NCBI RefSeq assembly: GCF_001276715.1 | Contig: NZ_LIUQ01000006.1 | Span: forward strand, 86,748-150,747 | Origin: Planktothricoides sp. SR001 | GTDB lineage: Bacteria; Cyanobacteriota; Cyanobacteriia; Cyanobacteriales; Laspinemataceae | Length of the DNA: 64,000 nucleotides | Direction of reading: 5' to 3' | Shown: positions 9,681 to 18,190 of the stretch, in pieces | Numbering within the stretch: position 1 is the stretch's first letter | How the letters are laid out: each line of letters opens with the position of its first letter | Position numbers and translations under genes: made by a program | The notes under the pieces: model-generated | What the model was told of the DNA's origin: nothing | What the model saw: only the letters and a program-made list of their open reading frames with translations | Databases searched by the model: none

Positions 9681-9715
9681 TTCTAGAGATTTGCTGACCA
9701 GTGACCTCTCTAGAA
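9681..9715. terminator. Hairpin between convergent gap2 and thiL
   Basis: TTCTAGAGA and TCTCTAGAA form a perfect nine-base stem with a 17-base loop. It overlaps the thiL stop codon and follows gap2 by 25 bases. It lacks a strong T run, so its role as terminator is tentative. Confidence 0.5.
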
Positions 9716-10744
9716 TTTGAAATGCTCAAATCCTTTTTGACCAGTTAAAGATTCTATATGATTAACACCGGCGCTGTGGACTAAACAGACGCCGGTTTCT
9801 TTTGTGATGGTGCCGATAATGGCACTCATCGGACCCAATGTTTCCACCAATGCCCGGGCAGTGGCTGGGGGTAAACAGAGGACGAGTTCAAAGTCTTCAC
9901 CTCCGTATAAAGCCCACTCTAGAGCTTTTGCCGGTGGCACCCAGTCTAATAAGGCCGGGAGTATTGGTATTTTGTCCGCCTGAATGATGGCTCCCGTGCC
10001 ACTGGTGCTGGCCATTTGGTAGACTGCATCCGCCAGACCATCGCTGCTGTCCATGCCACTGACGCGGATCGACGCTCCATCGCTCTGAGTTAAGGATAAC
10101 AAAATTGGCAAAATGTCCAGTCTGGGGATGGGGCGTTGATGCGATCGCACCAAAACTTGATAGTTTTCCGGGGTGAGTTGACCTTTTAACTCTGGGTTGA
10201 GCAGCAGTTCTAAACCAGCCCGCGACCCTCCATGTGCCCCAGTCACCACTATCGCATCTCCCGGTTGAGCCGTTGACCGCCGAATCACCTGTTTTGGCGA
10301 CCCTTGCCCCAACGCTGTAATCGCAATGGTAATCACCGCCGATCGCACCACATCCCCACCCAGAATCGGCGTGTGATAACGATTCAGGCAACTGACCATT
10401 CCCTGATAAAGTTCTTCCACCCAGCGGACGGGGGTTTGCCCTGGCAGTCCCAAGCCCACGGTAATGCCAATGGGTGCGGCGCCCATTGCTGCCAAATCCG
10501 ATAAGTTCGCAGCAGCGGCTCGCCAACCGACATCTTGGGCCGAAGTGGTGCGATCGCTAAAATGGACTCGATCCACTAACACATCGGTGGTCACGACCAG
10601 GTTTTCGCCGCGATCGGATTTCCAGGCGATCGCCGCTCCATCATCCCCAATAATCTCTGAGGGACAAAACTGGTGTAATCGTTGCAAAAGTCCCTGTTCG
10701 CCAATCTCGGCAACTTTCAGGGAATCTACATTATTGTTAACCAT
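9710..10744 (-). CDS. thiL: Thiamine-monophosphate kinase ThiL
   Basis: ThiL phosphorylates thiamine monophosphate to thiamine pyrophosphate with ATP, the last step of cofactor synthesis. The protein shows the AIR-synthase-like fold blocks: GDDGAAI, VVTTDVLVDRVHF, AAANLSDLAAMGAAP, the GGDVVRS metal site, SGMDSSDGLADA and YGGEDFELVLCLP. ATG 10744 is used rather than TTG 10750. Length (344 residues) is normal. It appears to be transcribed alone and converges on gap2. Confidence 0.95.
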   Translation of the reverse strand: MVNNNVDSLKVAEIGEQGLLQRLHQFCPSEIIGDDGAAIAWKSDRGENLVVTTDVLVDRVHFSDRTTSAQDVGWRAAAANLSDLAAMGAAPIGITVGLGLPGQTPVRWVEELYQGMVSCLNRYHTPILGGDVVRSAVITIAITALGQGSPKQVIRRSTAQPGDAIVVTGAHGGSRAGLELLLNPELKGQLTPENYQVLVRSHQRPIPRLDILPILLSLTQSDGASIRVSGMDSSDGLADAVYQMASTSGTGAIIQADKIPILPALLDWVPPAKALEWALYGGEDFELVLCLPPATARALVETLGPMSAIIGTITKETGVCLVHSAGVNHIESLTGQKGFEHFKF

Positions 10745-10890
10745 TACCAATTCCGCCGAATTTATTTAATTAAATTTTTCTTATTTTGATGTAATTAACA
10801 TAAAAATGTTTGATTTATTTTAGCATAAATAAAAATAAAATTACCAAAAATTAACCAATCAATTTTTATCATAAATAATTGATATATCAA

Positions 10891-11190
10891 TTATTTATTT
10901 CCTTGATGAAGTTTAGGAAAACGATAAAAAGAATCGCCATCAGCATCGACTTCTAAAGTAGCATCAAACGCTTTGGCTTGATGTTCTAAGTAGGCGCGAG
11001 TTACTTCCGCGTCCACTCTAGCAGTGGTGGCCAATTGAATCAGCGTAATGTGACCATTTTCTGATTCTAAAAGCTGATAAAATGCCTCATCAAGTCTTTG
11101 CATAATATTTTTTTTACTCATGGTATTCGATAGGAATAGAAATGATAATACTCCTATTCCGAACGCTACTAAAAATTCTAAAATTGGCAT
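10891..11190 (-). CDS. Small membrane-anchored protein with a winged-helix-like tail
   Basis: The 99-residue protein starts with a single hydrophobic helix (LEFLVAFGIGVLSFLFLSN, residues 4-22) and continues with a soluble domain of about 75 residues. The soluble part (LIQLATTARVDAEVTRAYLEHQ) looks like a helix-turn-helix or winged helix, then ends in a strand pair (LEVDADGDSFYRFPKL). Similar tails occur on cyanobacterial membrane proteins of unknown function. An upstream GTG/ATG would add 22 residues; the ATG at 11190 gives a normal membrane protein start. No function assigned. Confidence 0.7.
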   Translation of the reverse strand: MPILEFLVAFGIGVLSFLFLSNTMSKKNIMQRLDEAFYQLLESENGHITLIQLATTARVDAEVTRAYLEHQAKAFDATLEVDADGDSFYRFPKLHQGNK

Positions 11191-11310
11191 AGTATTTCTC
11201 TCTTGGTAGTAATAGATTAAATTCAATATTTTAAGCAATTGAAACCATTGAGACAATAATCATTATATAATAAAGCGATCGCTCCTTTGGTTCATTATAG
11301 CACTTCTCGG

Positions 11311-11379
11311 AGTTATGAAGTACCAAAAAAATTTGTCATTCCCGCGCAGGCGGGAATCCAGAAAACCTCTGTAATTCAT
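11311..11379. repeat. MITE-like element, copy 1 (ATGAAGTAC ends)
   Basis: A 69-base element runs from AGTTATGAAGTAC to GTAATTCAT and has the palindrome CATTCCCGC/GCGGGAATCC at its centre. The same arrangement, inverted, is present at 22697-22761. Sequence between the ends is strongly conserved between the copies (CATTCCCGCGC, GAATCCAGAAAA). It has no coding capacity. Confidence 0.8.
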
Positions 11380-11401
11380 CCAATAAGAAGCGCTATATCT
11401 C

Positions 11402-11562
11402 ATACCAAATCCGGTTCTCCTGTACGGGCGATTCGCTTTCTCGCCCATACGATTCCCTCGCATGAGCTATGGGAGGGAATCACCTAAAACGCTTCTTGAT
11501 TCCCGCGAAGGCGGGAATGACATATGGCTTGATAAACTGGTTTTGACAACCGTATTTGGTAT
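11402..11562. repeat. MITE-like element with ATACCAAATCCGGTT ends
   Basis: ATACCAAATCCGGTT at the left and AACCGTATTTGGTAT at the right are complementary at 14 of 15 positions and bound about 160 bases. The interior holds further small palindromes and a CCCGCGAAGGCGGGAATGACA block. This structure, without a gene, fits a miniature inverted-repeat element. It lies directly next to the ATGAAGTAC element. Confidence 0.7.
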
Positions 11563-11581
11563 CATCAGGCTTCAGGATTTC

Positions 11582-11623
11582 CACAAAAAAACCCGTTTTT
11601 TTTAACAAACGGGTTTTTTTGTG
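11582..11623 (-). terminator. Rho-independent terminator of the cyclophilin gene
   Basis: CACAAAAAAACCCGTTT pairs with AAACGGGTTTTTTTGTG, a perfect 17-base stem with A and T runs on both sides. It stands 130 bases downstream of the minus-strand cyclophilin gene. The repeat elements beyond it are therefore outside that transcript. Confidence 0.8.
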
Positions 11624-11680
11624 ACTAATCGCCGGGAATCTCCCTTTAGGGAAAATCAGAAGTTTTCCAGGGCGAAATCG

Positions 11681-11742
11681 TCAATGATATCTGAGGCAAT
11701 GTCTGAGGCAATGTCTGAGACAATGTCTGAGGCAATATCTGA
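11681..11742. repeat. 12-bp tandem repeat (ATGTCTGAGGCA)
   Basis: About five copies of a 12-base unit (ATGTCTGAGGCA, with A/G changes) lie immediately downstream of the cyclophilin stop codon. The period is a multiple of three, so an ancestral copy number change could have lengthened or shortened a protein tail; at present the array is outside the reading frame. Confidence 0.75.
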
Positions 11743-11752
11743 CATATCCTGC

Positions 11753-12904
11753 TTAGATACTTTGAGGAGACTGTAAATTTTCTGCCCCTTCAATGACTTT
11801 GGCCGAGAGAATTTTATCTCCCCGTTTCAGTTTCTCCAAAACCTCTTTACCTTCGGTGACAAAGCCAAAAACGCTATAGCGTCCATCGAGTAAATTCAAA
11901 CCAGCGGGAGTCAATTCTGGTTCAAACAAGAAAAAGAAAAACTGTGAAGAACCACCATCTGGTTCTTCTTCCGGTCTAGCCATTGCTAAAGCCCCATAAG
12001 CCGAGAAAGGAAGAACCGGCTTTTCCCGATATAGACCGGCATCTTCTAAGGTAATGCCATAAATCGGCTTATCGTAGCCTCGGAGTAAAATTTCCAAAGG
12101 AATATTGCGATATTCGCCAGTTTTTGGATCGATAAACCCTTCTTCTTTTCCCGGTGGATCTCCGGTTTGGAGGACATAAGAACCCTCGGCGCGAGTAAAT
12201 TCTAAACCGTCATAGAAACCGCGTTGCACCAGATCCACAAAATTACCCGCTGTAACCGGGGCACTGTAACCATCTACAACCATTGTTAGGTAACCGAACT
12301 CAGTTTCCATCTGCACCGTAGCGCGACCTTTTAACTGGGGTAGATGACTATATTCTGAAGGAACTTCAAAGGGAAATTCTTTCACCATTAATGACTCAAT
12401 TTCTCCCACCAAGTCTAAAAGTTGATTTCGCGCTTGCTGAGTGCTGGGTTTATTTTCAGCCACAACCGCTGTGCGTAACGAGTTGAGGTCTGCTTGGATT
12501 TGAGCAATCAGAGCCTGGGCTTCAGCTTGTTTCGCTTCGGGAATATCTTGGAGAATTTGATCGTCCTGAGTTTTCAGGATGACTTCTACCTTTGAGATAT
12601 AGCCCTCGATGGGTTTCCAGCGTTTAGCCCGCAGTTCGTCGGAGATACTTTCCAACAAGCTTTGGATTTTGCGGATGGGTTGATTGTCAATGGGTAAAGC
12701 GTAGCGTAACAGAGCTTTGGGATTGGTAATCGCATTTCCCGGTGGCAAAATGCTTTCACGCTTCTGAGGGGTTTGGCTACTGCCAGAGTCCCACCAAGCG
12801 GCAGCACTAAGACCGATGGATAAGTTGACTAGCAGCAGGAGCAATAGGCTAGTTTTCAGCCAACTTTTTAATAAATTTGTGATTTTTTTGCTCGAAAAAG
12901 GCAT
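11753..12904 (-). CDS. Lumenal cyclophilin-type peptidyl-prolyl isomerase (CYP38/TLP40-like)
   Basis: The 383-residue protein begins with a signal-like helix (SWLKTSLLLLLLVNLSIGLSAAAWW), then a helical bundle region (about residues 50-190) and a C-terminal cyclophilin domain (GRATVQMETEFG, FVDLVQRGFYDGLEFTR, SSQFFFFLF, GRYSVFGFVTEG). This layout matches plant CYP38/TLP40 and the cyanobacterial homologue, which assist photosystem II assembly in the thylakoid lumen. ATG 12904 is preferred to GTG 12952 because it places the signal near the N-terminus. The catalytic Arg/Phe pattern of active cyclophilins is degenerate. Confidence 0.88.
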   Translation of the reverse strand: MPFSSKKITNLLKSWLKTSLLLLLLVNLSIGLSAAAWWDSGSSQTPQKRESILPPGNAITNPKALLRYALPIDNQPIRKIQSLLESISDELRAKRWKPIEGYISKVEVILKTQDDQILQDIPEAKQAEAQALIAQIQADLNSLRTAVVAENKPSTQQARNQLLDLVGEIESLMVKEFPFEVPSEYSHLPQLKGRATVQMETEFGYLTMVVDGYSAPVTAGNFVDLVQRGFYDGLEFTRAEGSYVLQTGDPPGKEEGFIDPKTGEYRNIPLEILLRGYDKPIYGITLEDAGLYREKPVLPFSAYGALAMARPEEEPDGGSSQFFFFLFEPELTPAGLNLLDGRYSVFGFVTEGKEVLEKLKRGDKILSAKVIEGAENLQSPQSI

Positions 12905-13211
12905 GGATTGGTTTTTGAGATCAACAAAGGCGTCTATGAAATCTTCCCACACCGCGCCGGTCGATTCATGGAATTCGGTGGATTATTCTGGCAAAATCTT
13001 GGCGATCGCCACCATTAGTCACCATTATTGGTGATTCTTGGTGATTCTTGGTGATTCTTGGGGGCTGAATGACTCCCGTTTTTCGATTTTATAACAAATT
13101 TTTAATAATTAATCGGTAATAATAGCCAAAAAACATTAAGTAGGTTAAATGAGTAATCGTGTACGCTCGCGGTACAATAAAATGCCGATTGTTCTCCCCT
13201 AGATAAAATTA
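12905..13211. other. Divergent promoter region between cyclophilin gene and efp
   Basis: A 307-base gap between divergent genes. It contains a 10-base tandem repeat (GTGATTCTTG, three copies at 13031-13060). Beyond it the sequence is AT-rich (13080-13140) and probably holds the efp promoter; I see no clear matched -35/-10 pair. Confidence 0.5.
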
Positions 13212-13769
13212 ATGATTTCCAGTAACGATTTTCGACCAGGCGTCACGATTGAATTAGATGGGGCGGTTTGGCGGGTGGTAGAATTTCTCCACGTGAAGCC
13301 CGGTAAAGGTTCTGCCTTTGTGCGAACCAAGCTAAAAAACGTGCAGAGTGGGAGCGTTGTTGAGCGGACGTTCCGCGCTGGGGAAACTGTCCCTCAAGCC
13401 ACCTTAGAAAAACGTACCATGCAGCATACCTATAAAGAGGGCGAACAGTTCGTCTTTATGGATATGGAAACTTACGAAGAAGCCCGCTTGAATCCAGACC
13501 AGATTGGAGATCGCGTTAAGTATCTCACAGAAAGTATGGAAGTGAATGTGATTACCTGGAACGGCCAAGTCCTAGAAGTGGAACTACCCAATTCTGTAGT
13601 TTTAGAAGTGACCCAAACCGATCCAGGAGTTAAAGGTGACACGGCAACAGGTGGCACCAAGCCCGCGATTGTTTCCACAGGCGCTCAAGTAATGGTTCCT
13701 TTGTTTATTTCTATTGGCGAGCGGATCAAAATTGATACGCGCAATGATAGCTACTTGGGTCGTGAATAA
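13212..13769 (+). CDS. efp: Translation elongation factor P
   Basis: EF-P relieves ribosome stalling at polyproline. The protein is 185 residues, the usual length, with a KOW-like N-terminal domain and two OB domains. The tip of the first domain reads [12 protein letters not shown] with Lys32 at the position that is post-translationally modified in some bacteria. The C-terminal signature [12 protein letters not shown] is complete. It lies 219 bases upstream of accB on the same strand, a widely conserved gene pair. Confidence 0.97.
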   Translation: MISSNDFRPGVTIELDGAVWRVVEFLHVKPGKGSAFVRTKLKNVQSGSVVERTFRAGETVPQATLEKRTMQHTYKEGEQFVFMDMETYEEARLNPDQIGDRVKYLTESMEVNVITWNGQVLEVELPNSVVLEVTQTDPGVKGDTATGGTKPAIVSTGAQVMVPLFISIGERIKIDTRNDSYLGRE

Positions 13770-13988
13770 TCAGCCGCTTGGCTTGTGATTCATTGCTTGT
13801 GATTCAGTAAATGTTTAGAGTAAGGCGATCGGCAGGCCGCGAGGCTGGCACTCGGAATCAGTTGAGTTTAAGCATCGACGCTGATGTTTGCTCATCAGGG
13901 CGAAAGCCACAGAATTGTTTGATCTCCGAAAGCCAGAACTTTTCCCGCTCACCGATCGATCGCGCCATATGAAGGGGTCAAATCAACT

Positions 13989-14558
13989 GTGGAATTGGAC
14001 TTAAACCAACTCCGAGAGCTAATCGCCGCTTTAGATCAAACTGATATTTCCGAGATGATCTTAAAAAGCGGCGATTTGGAACTCACGGTGCGTAAAGGGA
14101 TTGCTGATGGGGAACGAGTCTTTCCTCCGGTGGCTCCCAAGTTACAAATTACAGATAAAGTGATGGGTGTTCCAGAAGATATCTCTTCTGTTTCTGGGGC
14201 AACGGTTCCCGCAACACCCATTTCGCCCATGCCTTCGGCGGCGGCTGGCGAACCGAGCCTGAAAGCAGGTGCCTCATCTCCAGGCACCCCCGCCGCACCC
14301 CCATCCCTAGACAATAAGTGGGTAGTGGTGACTGCCCCGATGGTGGGTACTTTCTATCGCGCCCCAGCCCCAGACGAGCCTCCTTTTGTCAAGGTTGGCG
14401 ATCGCGTCAGCATTGGTCAAACGGTCTGCATTATTGAAGCAATGAAGCTGATGAATGAGATCGAGGCCGAAGTGTCTGGTCAAGTGATGGAAATTGTGGT
14501 TGATAATGCCCAGCCGGTGGAATATGAGCAAGTTTTAATGCGGATTCAACCGGATTAA
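13989..14558 (+). CDS. accB: Biotin carboxyl carrier protein of acetyl-CoA carboxylase
   Basis: AccB carries the carboxybiotin group for malonyl-CoA synthesis. The 189-residue protein has an N-terminal helical segment, a Pro/Ala-rich linker (residues 55-105) and the biotinyl domain, with the target Lys153 in the EAMKLM motif. Translation starts at GTG; ATG codons further down are inside the conserved N-terminus. It follows efp, as in many bacteria. Confidence 0.96.
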   Translation: MELDLNQLRELIAALDQTDISEMILKSGDLELTVRKGIADGERVFPPVAPKLQITDKVMGVPEDISSVSGATVPATPISPMPSAAAGEPSLKAGASSPGTPAAPPSLDNKWVVVTAPMVGTFYRAPAPDEPPFVKVGDRVSIGQTVCIIEAMKLMNEIEAEVSGQVMEIVVDNAQPVEYEQVLMRIQPD

Positions 14559-14581
14559 TATCAATTGACTATTTAAGAAAT

Positions 14582-14627
14582 CACCTCGGTATTGATTCGA
14601 TCTGCCGGGGTGGATTGATTTTTTTAG
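14582..14627 (+). terminator. Terminator after accB
   Basis: CACCTCGG pairs with CCGGGGTG (one G-T pair) across a 15-base loop. The stem is followed by GATTGATTTTTTT. It stands 24 bases after the accB stop. Confidence 0.65.
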
Positions 14628-14683
14628 GGCTGATTTTTGGCCAGAGTCTATCAATATGCTGAATTCTGACGAATATTTATTAC

Positions 14684-14715
14684 TTGATTGTTATAAAAAC
14701 GATCGATGCTATAAT
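14684..14715 (+). promoter_or_regulatory. Predicted promoter of the ArsR-family gene
   Basis: TGCTATAAT gives an extended -10 element (TG one base before TATAAT, hexamer at 14710-14715). A weak -35 TTGATT lies at 14684 with a 20-base spacer. The element ends 30 bases before the start codon of the ArsR-family gene. The short leader leaves room for an autoregulatory operator. Confidence 0.55.
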
Positions 14716-14745
14716 TTGCCCGTGGGTACTTTGAGATAAACTTGC

Positions 14746-15096
14746 ATGAAAGGAACGCCGCCTGTTCCCCCAGAAGTGATTCAACACGTGGCTGAATATT
14801 TCAGCATTTTGAGCGAGCCAATGCGTCTAAAGCTCTTAAATTTGCTGCGCGATGAGGAAAAATGCGTGCAAGAGTTAGTCGCCGCCACTGAGACCAGTCA
14901 AGCGAATGTTTCCAAGCATTTGAAAGTGATGCTACAAGCGGGAATTTTGACCCGTCGTAGCGAAGGAACTTCTGCTTATTATCGAGTAGAGGATCCCCTA
15001 ATTTTTGAATTATGTAAGTTAGTTTGCGATCGCCTCGCTTTGAGGATTGAACAGCAGGCTCGCCATTTTCGCAACATCAGCCTCAATGGAAAATAA
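14746..15096 (+). CDS. ArsR/SmtB-family transcriptional regulator
   Basis: A winged-helix repressor of 116 residues. The core reads FSILSEPMRLKLLNLL, then the recognition helix region ELVAATETSQANVSKHLK (residues 43-60) and the wing GILTRRSEGTSAYYRVE. Cys40 sits in the ArsR-like EKCVQEL position and Cys90 and Cys94 in the last helix, so a thiol or metal sensing role is possible. The SmtB-type metal residues of helix 5 are not complete. No metal transporter is adjacent, so targets are unknown. A terminator follows directly. Confidence 0.9.
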   Translation: MKGTPPVPPEVIQHVAEYFSILSEPMRLKLLNLLRDEEKCVQELVAATETSQANVSKHLKVMLQAGILTRRSEGTSAYYRVEDPLIFELCKLVCDRLALRIEQQARHFRNISLNGK

Positions 15097-15099
15097 TCA

Positions 15100-15125
15100 G
15101 GGCGCTTTCTTCAAGCGCCCTTAAT
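15100..15125 (+). terminator. Terminator of the ArsR-family gene
   Basis: GGGCGCTT and AAGCGCCC form a perfect eight-base stem with a five-base loop, starting four bases after the stop codon and followed by TTAATT. Confidence 0.75.
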
Positions 15126-15162
15126 TCCCTCGCGATTTTTGATCGCCATTACCGAAAATTGT

Positions 15163-15843
15163 TTACGGTTGAAACTCAGATTCAAATATCTGCCGAGTCA
15201 GCGGTTGAGGGACTTCCAATCCTTCACCCCCTAAAACTGTTAGGGGTTCACCGGCTACGGAAATCCACACGGGAGCATTCGGATCTAAACTGGTAGCGGT
15301 GTAAAGCACCTGCTGGAGTCTACCAATCATGGAGTTACTGCCACCGCCATCTTTAAATTCTTGGGACAAATCAACATGAATCCCATCAGGTTTAACGGTC
15401 AGGCTACGCAGTTGAGTCCCTTGAGGAATATTGCTGAAAGCGTCAGACTGATTCTCCTGGTTGCTAAGTAACTGCTGAAATGCCCCGGTTAATATTTCTG
15501 CGGGTTCAGATTTCCCCTGCATCTTGATGGGCACCGGCACCAGTTCAGATTTGAGACCGTTATCTTTCAACAGATAGATGTCTACCGATTTGCTGGCGTT
15601 GGGGGCGCTGGCATTGGTGTTGGGGGCGATCACTTCTGGGGGCACCGTTGTTGCTTGATTGTTCGGTGTCACTGATGGTTGCGATGTTTCCACCGGGTTT
15701 GGTTTGGTGACGGGAGACTCGGATTTCTGAGAAGTCCAGAGCCATCCAGCGGTGGCGCCACCAGCGATTAATACGAGGGCAGAAATACCCGCAAGAAATT
15801 TGAAGTCGGCAGGTGTTTTATTAATTTTTTGTTGCTCTTCCAT
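15163..15843 (-). CDS. GerMN-domain lipid- or membrane-anchored protein
   Basis: The 226-residue protein has one membrane helix (FLAGISALVLIAGGATAGWLW, residues 16-36), a Ser/Pro/Thr-rich linker and a GerMN domain (about 88-200). The domain shows the features VDIYLLKDNG, ILTGAFQQLLS, GIHVDLSQEF and MIGRLQQVLYT. GerMN domains occur in spore germination proteins of Bacillus and in cell-envelope proteins of other bacteria; its role in cyanobacteria is unknown. It is transcribed separately from the DUF2993 gene upstream. Confidence 0.88.
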   Translation of the reverse strand: MEEQQKINKTPADFKFLAGISALVLIAGGATAGWLWTSQKSESPVTKPNPVETSQPSVTPNNQATTVPPEVIAPNTNASAPNASKSVDIYLLKDNGLKSELVPVPIKMQGKSEPAEILTGAFQQLLSNQENQSDAFSNIPQGTQLRSLTVKPDGIHVDLSQEFKDGGGSNSMIGRLQQVLYTATSLDPNAPVWISVAGEPLTVLGGEGLEVPQPLTRQIFESEFQP

Positions 15844-16067
15844 TTCTGGTTTTTTCTCCTTTGGGATGGCACAGAATCTAGGGTGGGAATTTAAATTAGT
15901 ATTCAGTCAAAGCGCCTTGCATTCCCAGTATAAATATCAAGCTGTGAGAATTATGGCAGCGATCGCTAATTTCAAATCTCACGTTTCAAATATCACGTTA
16001 CATTATAGCAATATGCTGAGAGAACTGGTAAATAATACAAAGCTTTTCGATCCGCATCCTGAAAATT

Positions 16068-16892
16068 TCATCGCTGATTCAGAGTGGCTGCTACTTTGGC
16101 ATTATCGATCCGCAGAAAACTGACAATCTCTATTTGTTCGCCATTCATATTTAACTGGATCACTCGCGCTTGGAGTCCTTGGGAGTCAAAAGAGGTTAAA
16201 TCCAGCTTTTGATTCACGAATTTAGCGAGCACCCGACTTATATTAGCTGGGGCTTCCTCATCATTCAACCACAGCTTTGGGTTAACCAAATTTATTTTAG
16301 ATCCCTCGACTACCCTTACCTCTGATTCTATCCTCACTGTTAAGCGATCGTTGTCTCTTTGATCTTGAATTTCTGCTTGCAAGCTTAATCGATTTTCTCC
16401 TAAAAAATCAATCTCAGGATTTACCAGTTGATACCGTTGTAACAGTGATTCTGCTTCCGTGCCCTCGCTAAATGTCCCTTGACCCTGACGGAGTTGTTCT
16501 AATACCGCAGGCGATCGCAGGGCTTGATTTAAGTCTGCCTCCGTAAGCACTAACCGGATCGCCCCTTGTAAAGGTTGGCGCAGAAATTGCGGCACAGACC
16601 CTTGATTTTCTGCCCGCAAACGTTCCAGATCCACGTCCAAGGGATCCGTTTCAAATTCTATGGTGTCAATCCGAAATTCTGGAGTTAGGTATAACCCACG
16701 ACCGGCAAACCGCAGTCGGTCTATTTTGCCTTGGAGTAACTGATAATTGGGAGTATTATCTACTCGGACTTCTAATTCTTCCGCTGCGTAAAGTTGATCC
16801 AGGACAGCTTTTTCCGCAACGCGATCGAAAACAGCCCCAACTGGGGAAACCAAGGTAAGCAGACCGGAAACGATAATGTTGATAATTTGCAT
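16068..16892 (-). CDS. DUF2993 (LmeA-like) phospholipid-binding protein
   Basis: The 274-residue protein begins with a short hydrophobic segment and shows the DUF2993 pattern: VRVDNTPNYQLLQGKIDRLRFAG region near residue 42, FRIDTIEFETDPLDVD, LTEADLNQAL and a C-terminal strand with LRIDNAKVAA. DUF2993 proteins such as mycobacterial LmeA bind phospholipids and act in the cell envelope. The cellular target here is unknown. The ATG start fits the family. Confidence 0.87.
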   Translation of the reverse strand: MQIINIIVSGLLTLVSPVGAVFDRVAEKAVLDQLYAAEELEVRVDNTPNYQLLQGKIDRLRFAGRGLYLTPEFRIDTIEFETDPLDVDLERLRAENQGSVPQFLRQPLQGAIRLVLTEADLNQALRSPAVLEQLRQGQGTFSEGTEAESLLQRYQLVNPEIDFLGENRLSLQAEIQDQRDNDRLTVRIESEVRVVEGSKINLVNPKLWLNDEEAPANISRVLAKFVNQKLDLTSFDSQGLQARVIQLNMNGEQIEIVSFLRIDNAKVAATLNQR

Positions 16893-17202
16893 AAATTCAA
16901 TGGCGTTTTTGCCAGTGGGTTTACATCATTTTATAACAAAATGGAAACTCAATGCAAAGTCTAGGCACTGTGTATATACTGTCTATAATATAGGTAGAGG
17001 GTAAACCTGGTGTTTTTTGGGCTTGTTTTGCCTTGAAATTAGTTTAATTTAAATTAAATAAGTGAATATAAATTATTCTAGCCTAGAATAATTTATATGC
17101 TCATATTTTAAATTATATTCAATATTTTTTAAAGCTTACATAATATTTAGTAGGGATATACTATTATGGTAGTGCGATAATTACACAGATCGATTAGATA
17201 AT
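16893..17202. other. AT-rich intergenic gap with a 29-bp palindrome
   Basis: The 310-base gap between divergent genes is very AT-rich from 17040 on. At 17068-17096 two 14-base arms (ATAAATTATTCTAG and CTAGAATAATTTAT) flank a single base. A palindrome this tight could be an operator for either flanking gene or a cruciform site. No gene seen. Confidence 0.6.
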
Positions 17203-18093
17203 ATGATTATTAGTGCCAGCCGACGGACTGATATTCCTGCCTTTTACCATCAATGGTTTATGAATCGCATTCGTGCGGGCTACTGCCTGGTGCCTAATCC
17301 CTTTAATCGCCAGCAAGTTTCCCGGATTGATTTAACTCCAGAAAATGTAGAAGTTATCGTTTTCTGGACGCGCAACCCGAAACCTTTGTTGTCATCCTTA
17401 CGAGAGTTAGATGAACGGGGATATAAATATTATTTTCAGTTTACAATTATGAATAATCCCCGGTTTCTAGACCAGAATAACATTCCCTGGGAACGGGCGA
17501 TCGCCACATTTCACGAATTAGTCCAGGCGATCGGCTACCGCAAAGTTATTTGGCGCTACGATCCGATTGTTTTTAGTTCGGCAACCGATATCGAGTTTCA
17601 TCTTCAGCAATTCGGCGATATTGCCGATAGATTATTCCCCGCCGCTACTCGGTGCGTTTTGAGTTTTATGGATCGGTACGCTAAAAATAATCCTCGTCTG
17701 AAAACAATTGAACGAGAACAAAATATTAAAATTATTAATTTTGCAGATATCCCGGAAGTCAAGGACAAGTTTTTGCCAGAAATATCAAAAATTGCCTATA
17801 AATATGGGATAAGGCTTTTTAGCTGTGCGGAATGTTGTGATTTATCCGCCTATGGCATTCAGCATGGTAAATGTATCGATGATGATTATATTAAGGAGGT
17901 GTTTGACATAGACGTGAATCATCAAAAAGATCTGGGTCAACGAGAAGCTTGTGGTTGTGTCCAAAGCCGAGATATTGGTATGTATGATACTTGCTTGTTT
18001 GGCTGTCAGTATTGCTATGCAACGACCAGTTTTGATCGCGCCCGCGAAAATTACCGAAAACACGATCCTAACTCACCTGTTTTAGTGGAATAG
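17203..18093 (+). CDS. DUF1848 protein with a C-terminal radical-SAM-like Cys motif
   Basis: The 296-residue protein starts IISASRRTDIPAFY, the family hallmark of DUF1848, and shows VFWTRNPKPL, VIWRYDPIV and several Cys clusters. Near the C-terminus lies CLFGCQYCYAT (Cys264, Cys268, Cys271; CX3CX2C), the signature used by radical SAM enzymes to bind a 4Fe-4S cluster. A second Cys group (CAECC) precedes it. Having this motif at the C-terminus instead of the N-terminus is a feature of DUF1848. The reaction is unknown. The gene stands alone. Confidence 0.88.
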   Translation: MIISASRRTDIPAFYHQWFMNRIRAGYCLVPNPFNRQQVSRIDLTPENVEVIVFWTRNPKPLLSSLRELDERGYKYYFQFTIMNNPRFLDQNNIPWERAIATFHELVQAIGYRKVIWRYDPIVFSSATDIEFHLQQFGDIADRLFPAATRCVLSFMDRYAKNNPRLKTIEREQNIKIINFADIPEVKDKFLPEISKIAYKYGIRLFSCAECCDLSAYGIQHGKCIDDDYIKEVFDIDVNHQKDLGQREACGCVQSRDIGMYDTCLFGCQYCYATTSFDRARENYRKHDPNSPVLVE

Positions 18094-18190
18094 TCGCATA
18101 TTTTAAAATTTTTAATTAAGTTGGGCGATCGCAGAATATTCTACATATTTGCAATTCATTTTAACTAATAAATTTAGATTAATTTTATAC

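Noticed and set aside
11263-11487. Frames of 66 codons on both strands near 11.3-11.5 kb
   Set aside because: They lie wholly inside two MITE-like elements and are explained by their palindromes.
15752-16123. 123-codon + strand frame between the GerMN and DUF2993 genes
   Set aside because: It overlaps the signal region of one gene and the end of the other in antisense; composition is not protein-like and no conserved pattern is visible.
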